From Actinomycetota bacterium (GTDB lineage: Bacteria; Actinomycetota; CADDZG01; WHSQ01), in the NCBI GenBank assembly GCA_030446465.1, contig JAUJNI010000001.1, forward strand, positions 40,322 through 104,321: a DNA stretch of 64,000 nucleotides, written 5' to 3'. Below the pieces are notes generated by a model, which worked only from the letters and a program-made list of their open reading frames with translations, did no database searches and was not told where the DNA came from. Position 1 is the first letter of the stretch; every line of letters begins with the position of its first letter. Made by a program: the position numbers and the translations under genes. Shown in pieces: positions 8,996-17,539 of this stretch.

Positions 8996-10940
8996 CTGGA
9001 GTCGTCGTGAATGCGAGCAGATAGAGCACGGCTACAACTACCAGCAACGCCCGGTATCCAGTTAGCAGGGCCAGGTACTCGAGCATGCCGCCCACCATCG
9101 CGCCGAGGAGGTTCGCACCAAACGCGCTCGTCGACCGAGATGTGTTCTTGAAGCGCTCCGCGAAGATCAGATTGGCGATGAAGATCGGGAAGAAGGCAAC
9201 GGCCGTCGCCGCAAGGAACCGCAAGGGCAGAGCGAGTTCCAACAGAGCTTCCTGTGGAACTATCCATGCCAGCGCCAGAGCGATCATGAGAGTGACGTAT
9301 AGATACCTCGGCGTGCGCACGACCTTGCGTCGGCTCACCTCTACTGCGGCCAACACAGACACTAGTATGCCGGCGAAAACCAGGGCATTGACGAACCAGG
9401 TCGTCCCAAACAACAGAGCGAATTGCACGACGCTCTTCGTTTCGAGCAACAAGAACGCGGCCCCCATGAAGAAGAGGTCGAGGTACGGCCGCATCGTCCG
9501 AACGGGTCCCCCCACCGCTCTGGTTGCCACGAGTGACACCGCGATGATCAACGCGAGGGTGAGCAAGTAGAAGCCCGGAATCGACGGCTCTCGCAAATAG
9601 AGGAACGGGTAGTCGTCGGTTGCCGGTTCGGGCACGGGTTGCGTAACGGCTCTCCAGGTCTGCTCGCAGCTCAGCGCGTCCGGTTGCGTGCTTGTTGTCA
9701 AGAGCGCGAGACGTCCGACCACACCTACGGAGTCAATGCAAGGCGGCCGCCCATAGGTCTGCTCCAAGGTTCCCGCCAGACGATCGAGCAACCAATCCTC
9801 CCGATAGTAGTTGTACATGGCGAAGACGCCTGCGGGCCTCAGGTGCTCTCGAGCTTGCTCCATCGCCTCCCGAGTGAAGAGGTAGCTCTCCAGTCGGATG
9901 GATGACTGACCCGCGACGAGCGTCAACGAGTCTGGCAAGGCAAACAGAATGAGGTCGTAGTTGCGCCCGCTTCGTTCGAGGAAGGCACGGCCGTCGTCTA
10001 TGTGAACCCGTACCCTCGGGTCGGAATAGGGACTGTCGGGATGAAGCTCTTGCCCCAGGCGGTACAGCCTCGGGTCGATCTCAACTGCGTCGACCGATCG
10101 GGCGCCCTGTTCCAGGGCGATGGCCACGTCGGTTCCGTTGCCTGCACCTATCACCAAGACGTCGCCCGGTGAACTCGCCTTCTTCCTCTGGTAGGGCAAG
10201 AAGTAGATCGGCTCGAGAGAGCGTCTTGTCTCTGTGCTCTCAATCGCTTGATGGGGTATCCCGTTGACGCTGACGTCGATTCCCGACGGCTGTTCTTTCA
10301 CGGTCACCTTGTAGTAGGGAGACCAGCTCGAGTCTGGAGCGAGGGACTCGGCGCCGAGCATGACCACCAGCCCGAGCAACGCAACAAGTTGCAAAGGAGC
10401 GATCCGTCGCCATTCCAGCAGCGCGAACACGATTACCACCACCATCCCCCACACCACCGGCGGCGATCCGGCAAAGGCGAGCAGGGAGAAGGCTGCGATG
10501 CCTGCAAGGCTTCCGACGACATCGATCCTGTAGGCCTCGAGTGGCTCGAATCGCTCGAAGACGCGCGCCACTCCATGAGCCAGCATCGCCATGACGGCTG
10601 CCACCGCCGCGAACAGCACCGGAAGGGTGATCCACGTCGGTAGCCCAGATTGCTCGAACGCTCCGAAGTAGATCAGCTCGCTTCCCGACCGATCGATCTC
10701 GACGGGGAAGGCAAGAACGAACGCAACCAGGAGGGCCAAGGCTATGGGGGCCCAGCGAAAAAGCTCGGTCCACCGACCGGCGCAGAGGAAGCCAAGCCCG
10801 ATGCCGAGAAAGCTTCCGAGGAGCACGAAGTTGGAGAAATACGAAAGGTACACGACGTCCGAGCCGGTCCACCTGATAAGGGCCAGTTCGACGAAAAGAA
10901 GCAGGAAGCTGAGCAAGCTCAGCCGAATGCGGTCGCTCAG
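8955..10940 (-). CDS. Membrane protein with spermidine-synthase-like methyltransferase fold
   Basis: About six N-terminal membrane helices, a central Rossmann domain (VLVIGAGNGTDVAIALEQGA, VDAVEIDPRLY, DDGRAFLE), and about seven C-terminal helices make this a polyamine-synthase-like membrane protein of roughly 660 residues. Such proteins are common in actinobacteria; their reaction is mostly unproven, and the central domain lacks a clear polyamine-binding signature. In frame, a TTG at 10916 has no ribosome site, but a CTG at 10940 sits 5 bases after AAGGAG (10946-10951), so CTG is proposed as the start. A terminator hairpin separates it from csbD upstream. Confidence 0.75.
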   Translation of the reverse strand: MSDRIRLSLLSFLLLFVELALIRWTGSDVVYLSYFSNFVLLGSFLGIGLGFLCAGRWTELFRWAPIALALLVAFVLAFPVEIDRSGSELIYFGAFEQSGLPTWITLPVLFAAVAAVMAMLAHGVARVFERFEPLEAYRIDVVGSLAGIAAFSLLAFAGSPPVVWGMVVVIVFALLEWRRIAPLQLVALLGLVVMLGAESLAPDSSWSPYYKVTVKEQPSGIDVSVNGIPHQAIESTETRRSLEPIYFLPYQRKKASSPGDVLVIGAGNGTDVAIALEQGARSVDAVEIDPRLYRLGQELHPDSPYSDPRVRVHIDDGRAFLERSGRNYDLILFALPDSLTLVAGQSSIRLESYLFTREAMEQAREHLRPAGVFAMYNYYREDWLLDRLAGTLEQTYGRPPCIDSVGVVGRLALLTTSTQPDALSCEQTWRAVTQPVPEPATDDYPFLYLREPSIPGFYLLTLALIIAVSLVATRAVGGPVRTMRPYLDLFFMGAAFLLLETKSVVQFALLFGTTWFVNALVFAGILVSVLAAVEVSRRKVVRTPRYLYVTLMIALALAWIVPQEALLELALPLRFLAATAVAFFPIFIANLIFAERFKNTSRSTSAFGANLLGAMVGGMLEYLALLTGYRALLVVVAVLYLLAFTTTPVSEARAEPLLAST

Positions 10941-10996
10941 TGTGGCTCCTTCTGCCTCCAGCCCGGCCCCCGCCAGACCGGGCTCTGCGGCGGCGC

Positions 10997-11027
10997 AAAA
11001 AGAGAGCCGGCGCGAAGGCCGGCTCTC
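10997..11027 (-). terminator. Rho-independent terminator after the CsbD gene
   Basis: Read on the minus strand, a perfect 10-bp stem (11018-11027 with 11002-11011) with a 6-base loop is followed by five T residues (complement of 10997-11001). It lies 22 bases after the CsbD stop codon and before the spermidine-synthase-like gene. Confidence 0.85.
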
Positions 11028-11048
11028 AGCTCGATTCGATGGCTCGAG

Positions 11049-11237
11049 TCAGTCCTTGAGCTTGTCCTTCGCGCCCTCGACCATCCCCTTTGCCTTGCCG
11101 CTGGCCTCCTCGAACTTTTCCTTGCCCTCTTCGGTGCTTCGCTGGGTGCGACCCTCGCTCTCCATCTCGTCGTCTCCGGTCAGCTTCCCGGTGACCTCTT
11201 TCGCCTTGCCCCCCAACTTGTCCGACTGGTCGGTCAT
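11049..11237 (-). CDS. CsbD-family stress protein
   Basis: This 62-residue, highly charged helical protein begins MTDQSDKLGGKAKEVTGKLTG, the typical CsbD start, and ends in KAKGMVEGAKDKLKD. CsbD proteins accumulate under general stress (sigma-B control in Bacillus); their molecular job is unknown. The ATG at 11237 has an AAAGGAG site a few bases upstream; the longer open frame upstream is not coding in character. A perfect 15-base palindrome lies 20 bases before the start and a good terminator follows the gene, so it is a single-gene transcript. Confidence 0.88.
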   Translation of the reverse strand: MTDQSDKLGGKAKEVTGKLTGDDEMESEGRTQRSTEEGKEKFEEASGKAKGMVEGAKDKLKD

Positions 11238-11256
11238 TGACGCTCCTTTCGATGTG

Positions 11257-11271
11257 GTGGACACTGTCCAC
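11257..11271. promoter_or_regulatory. Perfect palindrome GTGGACA-C-TGTCCAC upstream of csbD
   Basis: Seven-base arms (11257-11263 and 11265-11271) flank one central base. It sits in the divergent region between the CsbD gene and whiB-like gene, 20 bases before the CsbD start, so it could be an operator or a short hairpin in the leader. The regulator is unknown. Confidence 0.45.
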
Positions 11272-11385
11272 GTCTCTTCTCCCCCTCGGGCAACTTTTCT
11301 CACCGGCAGAGCGTCATTTCCTCTGTAGGCAAGCCCAATGGAGCCTCCGAGGGGAATAGTAGGGCAGAAAGCGCAGTTTAGGTGA

Positions 11386-11413
11386 TTGACGGTTGGCCAC
11401 AATAGATATGTAG
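11386..11413 (+). promoter_or_regulatory. Possible promoter for the WhiB gene
   Basis: TTGACG (11386-11391) and TATGTA (11408-11413) with a 16-base spacer resemble a vegetative -35/-10 pair, 42 bases before the proposed GTG start. Weak -10; assignment by eye only. Confidence 0.35.
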
Positions 11414-11454
11414 GGTGGCCGGCCGCTTCAAGATCGAAGGAGGACTTGTCCACC

Positions 11455-11733
11455 GTGATGGACCCCGCAGACAGGCTCGATTGGCAAGAGAGCGCAGCCT
11501 GTCGCGCCTTTGAGAACACGCTCTTCTTTGGGCCAGACCAGGGTGAGTCCGAGCTAGAGAAGCAGTCTCGGGAAGCGCGTGCCAAGGCGGTGTGCCACCG
11601 GTGCCCCGTCGCGGAACCATGCCTCGAGTTCGCCATGGAGACGAATCAGAAGTACGGGATCTGGGGCGGGCTCACCGACAAGGAACGCGCCTCTCTCAAG
11701 CGCCGCCGGGCCCGCGCTCGCCGCGCTTCGTAG
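11455..11733 (+). CDS. WhiB-family iron-sulfur transcriptional regulator
   Basis: WhiB-like proteins hold a 4Fe-4S cluster and work with the principal sigma factor; they are confined to actinobacteria and their phages. The 92-residue product has the four cluster cysteines C16, C47, C50 and C56 (C..CxxCxxxxxC), the GIWGG turn and a basic C-terminal tail (KRRRARARR). AAGGAGG at 11437-11443 is 11 bases before GTG 11455; the ATG right after it (11458) is an alternative. The subclass (WhiB1/WhmD-like by its motif layout) is not certain. The F420 oxidoreductase gene starts 14 bases after its stop. Confidence 0.92.
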   Translation: MMDPADRLDWQESAACRAFENTLFFGPDQGESELEKQSREARAKAVCHRCPVAEPCLEFAMETNQKYGIWGGLTDKERASLKRRRARARRAS

Positions 11734-11747
11734 CGCCCAGACCGTCT

Positions 11748-12701
11748 ATGCCTGAAATCGGCTACAAGCTCTCGAGCGAAGAGCACCCGCCTAACGATCT
11801 CGTTCGATACGCGCAGCGGGCCGAAGCCATCGGCATGAGCTTCGGGTCTATCTCGGACCACTTCCACCCGTGGATAGACAAGCAAGGCCACAGCCCGTTC
11901 GTGTGGAACGTGATTGGAGCGATCGCGCATGCGACCACCGACTTCAGGGTGCTGACGGGGGTCACCTGCCCGACCATCCGAATCCACCCCGCCATCGTCG
12001 CTCAAGCCGCCGCAACCTCGGCGGCCATGATGCCCGGCCGGTTTGCCTTGGGCGTGGGCTCGGGGGAGAACCTCAACGAGCACATCTTGGGGGATCATTG
12101 GCCCTCGACCGATACGCGCCTCGAAATGCTCGAGGAGGCGATCGAGATCATCCGCAAGCTGTGGGCCGGCAAGCTGACGAGCCACAGCGGCACCCACTAC
12201 ACCGTCGAGAACGCGCGGCTCTACACGCTTCCCGATGAACTCCCTCCGATCATGGTCGCCGCCGCAGGGGAGAAAGCGGCGAAGCTCGCGGGAAAAGTCG
12301 GCGATGGGCTCGTGTCCGTAGGACCTGCCGAAGACTCGGTCAAGACCTTTGAGGCCAGTGGGGGTCGGGGGAAGCCTCGATACGCCGAGGTGCAGGTCTG
12401 TTGGGCGGCCACCGAGGAACAAGCCAAGCAGATCGCGCACGAATGGTGGCCCAACGTGGGCATAAAGGGCCAGCTGAGCCAGGAGCTCCCGCTGCCCACG
12501 CACTTCGGCCAGGCCGCGGAGATGGTGAGGGTCGAGGACCTCGAGGGCTCTATTTCGTGGGGGCCGGATCCCGACGTCCACGTCGAGGGAGTGAAGAAGT
12601 TCATCGACGCCGGGTTCGACCACCTGGCGATTCACCAGATAGGACCCGATCAGGACGGTTTCTTTCACTTCTACGAGCGGGCCATCCTTCCCCGGCTCTG
12701 A
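11748..12701 (+). CDS. F420-dependent LLM-class oxidoreductase, G6PDH-like subfamily
   Basis: The 317-residue product is a luciferase-like (beta/alpha)8 barrel: DHFHPW near residue 35, GVTCPTIRIHPAIVAQAAAT, GVGSGENLNEHILGDHWP, and EMLEEAIEIIRKLW. These are the signatures of coenzyme F420-dependent oxidoreductases close to F420-glucose-6-phosphate dehydrogenase; the substrate here is not fixed. It implies that the organism makes F420. ATG 11748 matches the family N terminus. No F420 synthesis genes are in the window. Confidence 0.88.
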   Translation: MPEIGYKLSSEEHPPNDLVRYAQRAEAIGMSFGSISDHFHPWIDKQGHSPFVWNVIGAIAHATTDFRVLTGVTCPTIRIHPAIVAQAAATSAAMMPGRFALGVGSGENLNEHILGDHWPSTDTRLEMLEEAIEIIRKLWAGKLTSHSGTHYTVENARLYTLPDELPPIMVAAAGEKAAKLAGKVGDGLVSVGPAEDSVKTFEASGGRGKPRYAEVQVCWAATEEQAKQIAHEWWPNVGIKGQLSQELPLPTHFGQAAEMVRVEDLEGSISWGPDPDVHVEGVKKFIDAGFDHLAIHQIGPDQDGFFHFYERAILPRL

Positions 12702-12816
12702 GAGTTCAATCGGCTCACCGGCCGGTGCTCGTGGCAAGCGTCTCCTTGAACACTTGTTCAGAGCGCGTGAACGATTGCCCAAAGTGATATCGGTCGAGCG
12801 GGGCGACAATGGCACC

Positions 12817-13263
12817 GTGATCTCGTTTCAAGAGTTCGAGACGAAGACCGGCGGCCGGCTGGATGCGCTCGACATCACGGAAGAAGTCGTCGAAGTCACG
12901 CGCGCCTCGGGCATAAGGCAGGGCAATGCCCTGATCTTCTCGCCGCACACGACTTGCTCGGTCCTGATCGCCACGGGAGGGAACCAGACCGTCGAATTGC
13001 TCGAGCGAATGATGCGTGCTCTTGCTCCAGACGAGGACTACTACCAACATGACGATTTCTCGGTTCGAACGGAAAACATGACCGAGGAAGAGCCGCCCAA
13101 CGCTCCGTCCCACCTCTTCCATGTTTTTGCCGGCAAGGCGTCCGAGTGCATTCCGATAGTTGAAGGTTCGCTGAGCCTGGGAGATGGGCAGAGAGTGCTG
13201 TTCATCGAGCTCGACTCTTCACGGGCGCGTCGATACTGCATACAGGTGGTGGGAGAGCAATGA
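12817..13263 (+). CDS. YjbQ family protein (UPF0047)
   Basis: The 148-residue product carries SFQEFETKTGGR, DITEEVVEV, FSPHTTCSVLI and the DDFSVRTENM segment typical of the YjbQ/UPF0047 fold, a small trimeric barrel with conserved His residues. E. coli YjbQ has secondary thiamine-phosphate synthase activity; the true role is unclear. No ATG is in frame before the domain; GTG 12817 is chosen, with GTG 12784 and TTG 12754 as longer options. Its TGA overlaps the ATG of the polyprenyl synthase gene (ATGA), so the two are translationally coupled. Confidence 0.8.
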   Translation: MISFQEFETKTGGRLDALDITEEVVEVTRASGIRQGNALIFSPHTTCSVLIATGGNQTVELLERMMRALAPDEDYYQHDDFSVRTENMTEEEPPNAPSHLFHVFAGKASECIPIVEGSLSLGDGQRVLFIELDSSRARRYCIQVVGEQ

Positions 13264-14237
13264 GCCGCTCCCAGCGGATCGCTTCCCGCAGCGTCATCAC
13301 CATCCCTTACTGGCTGGAAGATGACATGGAGCGGGCGGAAGCGTTGCTGACGGCCACGGCGGGCGCGTCGGCCCACCCTTTGGTGAGTGAGGCCTGTCTC
13401 CATTTGGCTAAGGCAGGTGGAAAACGGCTCCGTCCAGCGCTCGTGCTTCTGGCTTCGCGCGCCGGGCAACGGGGACGGCGCACTACCGACATGTCGGCAG
13501 CAGCCATCGAGTTGCTTCACCTTGCATCGCTCTATCACGATGACGTGCTGGACGAGACGGAGACGCGTCGAGGGGTGCCGACGGCGCACAACAAGTGGGG
13601 CGTCCAGGTTGCGGTTCTTGCAGGCGACTATCTGTTCGCGGCCGGCTGTGCTCTAGGCGCCGACGCCGGCGGCGAAGTGCCGGGAATTCTTTCGAGGGCC
13701 ATCGTGGCCGTTTGTGAAGGCGAGATCGTCGAAACGGCGGCGTTGAGCGACCCGCGCCGCGCCGTCGAGGATTACTTCCAAACCATTCGGCTCAAGACGG
13801 CGTCGTTGTTCTCGGCGGCATGTGAGCTCGGAGCCGTGACCTCGGGGGCCTCTGCTGAGGTCCGCGCCGCCCTTATGGCCTACGGGGAGAAGCTTGGGCT
13901 TGCGTTCCAGGTGGTAGACGACGTGCTCGATCTCATTGCAGGTCCCAATGACACGGGCAAAGGCCGCGGCACCGACTTGCAAGAGGGGGTGTTCACGCTC
14001 CCTGTGCTTTTGGCGTGCGCACGGGACCCTGAGCTTGGCACCCGGCTGGTCGCCGGCGACCGAACACTCGACTCGATTCTTCCCACAGTGAAGGCCACGG
14101 GTGGTCTCGAAGATGCCATTTCCATGGCGAGGGACTTGGGGGCCGGCGCCCTCGAAGAGATCACCGGCGTCGGCAGCGCAGCTTGGCGCGAGGGCATGGA
14201 GACGATCGTGGAGGGCGTGCTCGGTCAACTGCGCTGA
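13260..14237 (+). CDS. Trans polyprenyl diphosphate synthase
   Basis: This 325-residue all-helical prenyl synthase has GGKRLRP, the first aspartate-rich motif D94-D95-x-x-D98 (HDDVLDETETRRG), and the second at D220-D221-x-x-D224 (VVDDVLDLI), which bind Mg-diphosphate. The layout matches long-chain (C30-C50) synthases of menaquinone side chains rather than GGPP or FPP synthases, but chain length cannot be fixed by eye. It begins inside the stop of the YjbQ gene. Confidence 0.88.
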   Translation: MSRSQRIASRSVITIPYWLEDDMERAEALLTATAGASAHPLVSEACLHLAKAGGKRLRPALVLLASRAGQRGRRTTDMSAAAIELLHLASLYHDDVLDETETRRGVPTAHNKWGVQVAVLAGDYLFAAGCALGADAGGEVPGILSRAIVAVCEGEIVETAALSDPRRAVEDYFQTIRLKTASLFSAACELGAVTSGASAEVRAALMAYGEKLGLAFQVVDDVLDLIAGPNDTGKGRGTDLQEGVFTLPVLLACARDPELGTRLVAGDRTLDSILPTVKATGGLEDAISMARDLGAGALEEITGVGSAAWREGMETIVEGVLGQLR

Positions 14238-14254
14238 GCGAACCCTCGGGGGGC

Positions 14255-14297
14255 TTGCACCGCCCGTTAACTGTTGCTAGCATAATGCTAACAGTTG
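14255..14297 (+). promoter_or_regulatory. Promoter overlapped by a TGCTA-type repeat/palindrome
   Basis: TTGCAC (14255-14260) and TAGCAT (14278-14283) with a 17-base spacer form a likely promoter for the next gene. The -10 region is covered by an imperfect palindrome (AACTGTT..AGCAT / ATGCTAACAGTT, 14269-14297) that also reads as direct repeats TGCTAGCA and TGCTAACA 11 bases apart, a good place for an operator. The nearby TetR protein is one candidate binder. Confidence 0.45.
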
Positions 14298-14327
14298 CAA
14301 GCACGACCCGGACCCTAGGAGGAAACG

Positions 14328-15032
14328 ATGCTCAAACTGCCTGAGAGGGTTGAGCGCTTTCGCACCACGGCCATGGAGCTCGGTCTCTATTTGCCACTCG
14401 GCGTCTACAGCAAGGCCAGGGATCAGCTGACCGGGCTCAGCCGCCGTCGGATCGAGAATGCCTTCACCGACCTGATCGACCGGGGGCAAGAGCGGGCTCA
14501 GCCGATTGAGCGGCGCGTGCGGCGCAGGGCAAGTTGGATGGAGCAGGAGGTAAAGGACACCGCAACGAGGGCCGCATCGTCCGCAACAGAGTCGGGTAGC
14601 GCCGCCCGGGACTCTGCACAGAAGGCCGGGCGAAAGAACGTGAAGAGGGCCACTGCTGCGGCCGCCAGTGCCGCGCCCACGAGGTTGCCGCGCGTCGCCG
14701 CACCACGCGCGGCCAAGGATCTGCCGATCCCCAACTACGGTTCGCTAACCGCCGCCGAGATCACCGGCAAGTTGGCAGGCCTCACCCAGACGGACCTCGC
14801 CAAGGTCTATAAGTACGAGCAGAGCCACGACAACCGGCGTACGGTCCTCGATGCGATCGAAGGCAAGCTCATCGAGCTGCCGATCCCGACCTATGACGCC
14901 CTGACTGCAGAAGAGATCATTGCGCGTCTCGACAACCTCTCCAAGGACGACCTGAAGACGATTCACCGCTACGAGTCGGCTACGAAGTCGCGGTCGACCG
15001 TGATGGAGAAGATCGACTCGTTGCTCGCTTAA
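14328..15032 (+). CDS. Hypothetical protein with two C-terminal helical repeats
   Basis: The 234-residue product starts after a clear AGGAGG site. Its first ~70 residues are a predicted helix, the middle (about 70-130) is Ala/Arg-rich and basic, and the end holds two copies of a ~50-residue unit: LPIPNYGSLTAAEITGKLAG.. and LPIPTYDALTAEEIIARLDN.., each with a YExxxxxR and a TVxxxI helix. Such units are seen in actinobacterial proteins of unknown function and recall small Rho-N/SAP-like helical domains. A role in lipid granule or nucleoid binding would be a guess. Confidence 0.7.
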   Translation: MLKLPERVERFRTTAMELGLYLPLGVYSKARDQLTGLSRRRIENAFTDLIDRGQERAQPIERRVRRRASWMEQEVKDTATRAASSATESGSAARDSAQKAGRKNVKRATAAAASAAPTRLPRVAAPRAAKDLPIPNYGSLTAAEITGKLAGLTQTDLAKVYKYEQSHDNRRTVLDAIEGKLIELPIPTYDALTAEEIIARLDNLSKDDLKTIHRYESATKSRSTVMEKIDSLLA

Positions 15033-15048
15033 AGGCTGAGGTCCTTCG

Positions 15049-15693
15049 CTAGCGGACCAGCGCAGGCCCGGTTGGTTTCGGCCGACCGGGCCCCAGCCTT
15101 TTCACGACCATGTCGACGAGGTGCTCTATGTAGGTGTTCTCGTCGGCCGGCAGCATGTGCTTGCCCCCCAAAATCTCTTGCTCCACGAAGAAGGCCAGCA
15201 ACGAGTTGAAGAACAGTCTCGCGACGACGCCGGGATCGACTTGGCTTCTCGCCTTGTCGCTCATGCGAGCCTCGAGGATGTCGCCGAGCTCCAGGATGGA
15301 CCTGCCCACCATGTCTGAGAAGAAGGCCTCCTTCTCCTCGGGGAAGACCTGCACCTCTTGCAATAACAGTCGTGTCAGCTGGGTGTTCTGTCGCAACACG
15401 TCGAAGAACCCGCGGGCAAGGACTATGAGCAGACCGCGAAGGTCAAGCTGCTCGGCGAGATCGGGGAGTGTCCGAAGCAACGATAGGAAGGAGTACTCGT
15501 CGATGATGGCGCGAAAGAGATCTCTCTTTCCTGCGAAGTAGTGATAGATGAGGCCCTCCGTAATGTCGGCCTCCCGGGCGATGTCGCGCATCGACGTCCC
15601 ATGGAAACCCTTGGTTGCGAAGAGCTGAAGGCTCGCCTTGAGGATGTCTTCCCGCCGGTCCCTTCTCTGCGGCTGCGGCTCGCGCGAGGTCAT
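15049..15693 (-). CDS. TetR/AcrR-family transcriptional regulator
   Basis: The 214-residue protein has an N-terminal TetR helix-turn-helix (ILKASLQLFATKGFHGTSMRDIAREADITEGLIYHYFAGKRDLF, about residues 18-62) and a variable helical ligand domain. Its ATG overlaps the stop of the upstream HPF-like gene (ATGA), so it is the last gene of a minus-strand group with that gene and perhaps the glycosyltransferase. The ligand and targets are unknown; the palindromic promoter at 14255-14297 is a candidate target. Confidence 0.88.
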   Translation of the reverse strand: MTSREPQPQRRDRREDILKASLQLFATKGFHGTSMRDIAREADITEGLIYHYFAGKRDLFRAIIDEYSFLSLLRTLPDLAEQLDLRGLLIVLARGFFDVLRQNTQLTRLLLQEVQVFPEEKEAFFSDMVGRSILELGDILEARMSDKARSQVDPGVVARLFFNSLLAFFVEQEILGGKHMLPADENTYIEHLVDMVVKRLGPGRPKPTGPALVR

Positions 15694-16004
15694 GTGTGCT
15701 TGCTGAACGAGCTATGCCCCCGGCGCGAGCGATCGTTGATCTGTCTGAGAATCTCTTCGCGTGCGGCGCGCACCGCCTGGCCCAGGTTCTCGTGCTCGGC
15801 CTTCGCGATCAGGTGCCGGCGTCCATAGTGGAGCTCGATCAGCGCCTGTTGCAGCGGGACTCCATTGCTTTGAGAGATGCGAACGTTGGCGACGACATGC
15901 TCGTGATCGCTCAGCCGGCGGCCGAGCTTGTCGAGGTCCCTGGCTATTCGGTCGATGTCTTCATCGGTCAGGTGGTTACCCGGCGATGCGAGATGAAGCT
16001 CCAT
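15690..16004 (-). CDS. HPF/RaiA-like ribosome-associated protein
   Basis: This 104-residue protein has the beta-alpha-beta pattern of short hibernation factors: ITDEDIDRIARDLDKLGRRL-like first helix, a HVVANVRISQ strand, IELHYGRRHLIAKAEHENLGQAVRAAREEILRQI, and a basic tail. Short HPF/RaiA proteins bind the 30S decoding region in stress. Similarity is moderate, so other roles are possible. Its stop overlaps the TetR start. Confidence 0.65.
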   Translation of the reverse strand: MELHLASPGNHLTDEDIDRIARDLDKLGRRLSDHEHVVANVRISQSNGVPLQQALIELHYGRRHLIAKAEHENLGQAVRAAREEILRQINDRSRRGHSSFSKHT

Positions 16005-16034
16005 GGCCCCTCCTCGAGTCTTTCGAGTGTCTGG

Positions 16035-17171
16035 TCATCGTATGTCGTCTTCGAGCCACGCGAGAAGCCGGGCGGGTAGCCGGCGATTGGAGAAGCGCTC
16101 GGCGACGTGCACTCGCCCTGCCCTACCCATCGCGGCGGCCTCTGCGGGTTGCTCGAGCAACCTCACGACCGCTTCGACCAACTCGTCTTGTTTGGTCGCG
16201 TCCACGACATGCCCCGTTCGGCCGTCGATCACCGCCTCGGGTGTGCCGCCTGAGCGACCTGTGACGCAGGGCGTGGCGCACGCAGCAGCCTCCAACAGCA
16301 CGACCCCGAGGCCTTCCGCCTCCAGCCCCCACAAGCGATCGGCGACGGGCAACAGGAAGATATCCGCCAGCCCATAAAGGGCGGGCGCGTTGGCGTCGGC
16401 GACTCTTCCCGCGAATACGACTCTGCCCTTGGTTCGAGCTGCCAGCGCCTTCAGGATTCGCTCCTGGGGGCCGGTTCCCGCGATGACCAGGACGGTCCGG
16501 GGAACTCTCGCGGCGATCGATGGAAGCGCCCGAATGGCCCGGTCGACTCCCTTGCGCCTGACCAGGCGGCCGAAACAGAGCACCACCCTGTCATCTCGTG
16601 TGAGGCCGAGGCTCTTCGCCGCAGGTCCAACATCGACGTCCGGGTGAAACCTTTGGAGGTTCACTCGGGCGCGAAGCGTCTCTCGAGGTGGGACAGGCAG
16701 GTCGCATTTCTCGATGACCCGGGCCAAGCTCCTTGACGTGTAGTCGCTCACCGGAAACAGCAAATCGGCCCCCGCCATGGCCCGTCCCAGGATCCTCCGC
16801 AGCCCCGGAACCGCGGACGGCACGGTGAGCTCGGCGCCGTGGATGATGGCCGCGTAGTGCATGCCTGTCTTCTTGAGCTGTGGCCCGAGCAGGCCCAGTG
16901 GCCACGGCGTACCGAACAACACCTTGTTGGTCCGGTGCCTTGTCGCGGCTTCTCTGATGGCCTGGAGCACCGACCTCGTCGGCCATAACATCGACCCCGC
17001 GTGGCTTTCGGTGGGATAGGGCAGATCACTGGGGATGGCCATTCCTTCTCGTGTACGGGGGGCCAGCACCGCGAGCCGCGGTGCCAGATCGCTGCACAGC
17101 TCGGCCAGGTAGCTCTCGATCCCCCCTCGTCCGGGCAGGAAGGAAGAGGTCACCATCAGGGCGTCGGCCAC
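16035..17171 (-). CDS. Glycosyltransferase family 4 (PimB-like mannosyltransferase)
   Basis: The 378-residue product is a GT-B fold enzyme: SSFLPGRGGIESYLAELC at the start (nucleotide-binding G-rich loop), the linker region, VVLCFGRLVRRKGVDRAIRAL, VIAGTGPQ, and the C-terminal PVADRLWGLEAEGLGVVLLEAAACATPCV motif with the E-x7-E pattern. It resembles actinobacterial phosphatidylinositol-mannoside mannosyltransferases such as PimB; the exact acceptor is not certain. GTG 17171 is used; an ATG four codons in is also possible. It leads the minus-strand group with the HPF-like and TetR genes. Confidence 0.83.
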   Translation of the reverse strand: MADALMVTSSFLPGRGGIESYLAELCSDLAPRLAVLAPRTREGMAIPSDLPYPTESHAGSMLWPTRSVLQAIREAATRHRTNKVLFGTPWPLGLLGPQLKKTGMHYAAIIHGAELTVPSAVPGLRRILGRAMAGADLLFPVSDYTSRSLARVIEKCDLPVPPRETLRARVNLQRFHPDVDVGPAAKSLGLTRDDRVVLCFGRLVRRKGVDRAIRALPSIAARVPRTVLVIAGTGPQERILKALAARTKGRVVFAGRVADANAPALYGLADIFLLPVADRLWGLEAEGLGVVLLEAAACATPCVTGRSGGTPEAVIDGRTGHVVDATKQDELVEAVVRLLEQPAEAAAMGRAGRVHVAERFSNRRLPARLLAWLEDDIR

Positions 17172-17221
17172 GGCTCGATTATCCGTGGCCCTGCGGCGAG
17201 CGCTGCGTATACCCTCGGGTG

Positions 17222-17533
17222 ATGACCGAGCCGGAAGAGGTCGAACAACTGAGGGCTCAGGCCCGCGACGACCGCAAGCTGCTCAAGAGGGCTGCGGATG
17301 CCCTCGCCGAGATCGATCGGGAGCAAGGGCTGTCGGATCGACACGCCGACGTGCTTGCAGCCGTGCGTATTCGGCTTGAAGGCAAGAGGCGGGCGTCGCT
17401 CGAGGAGCTTCTGACCGCGACTGGAGATATCTCAGGCAAGAAAGATCTCGGAGATGTCCTCGGTCCGGGTCAGGGGGCAGCTTCAGAATGGCCTGCCGTG
17501 CAAGAGAAGAAGAAGGACTGGCCCGGGCTCTAG
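17222..17533 (+). CDS. Hypothetical charged protein
   Basis: A 103-residue soluble, helix-rich, charged protein (EEVEQLRAQARDDRKLLKRAADALAEIDRE) with no motif I recognise. It is divergent from the glycosyltransferase gene (50 bases) and convergent with the PAC2 gene (6 bases). GTG 17219 directly before the ATG is an alternative start. The frame is open further upstream, but that part is antisense to the glycosyltransferase start and not credible as protein. Confidence 0.6.
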   Translation: MTEPEEVEQLRAQARDDRKLLKRAADALAEIDREQGLSDRHADVLAAVRIRLEGKRRASLEELLTATGDISGKKDLGDVLGPGQGAASEWPAVQEKKKDWPGL

Positions 17534-17539
17534 TCCCGG

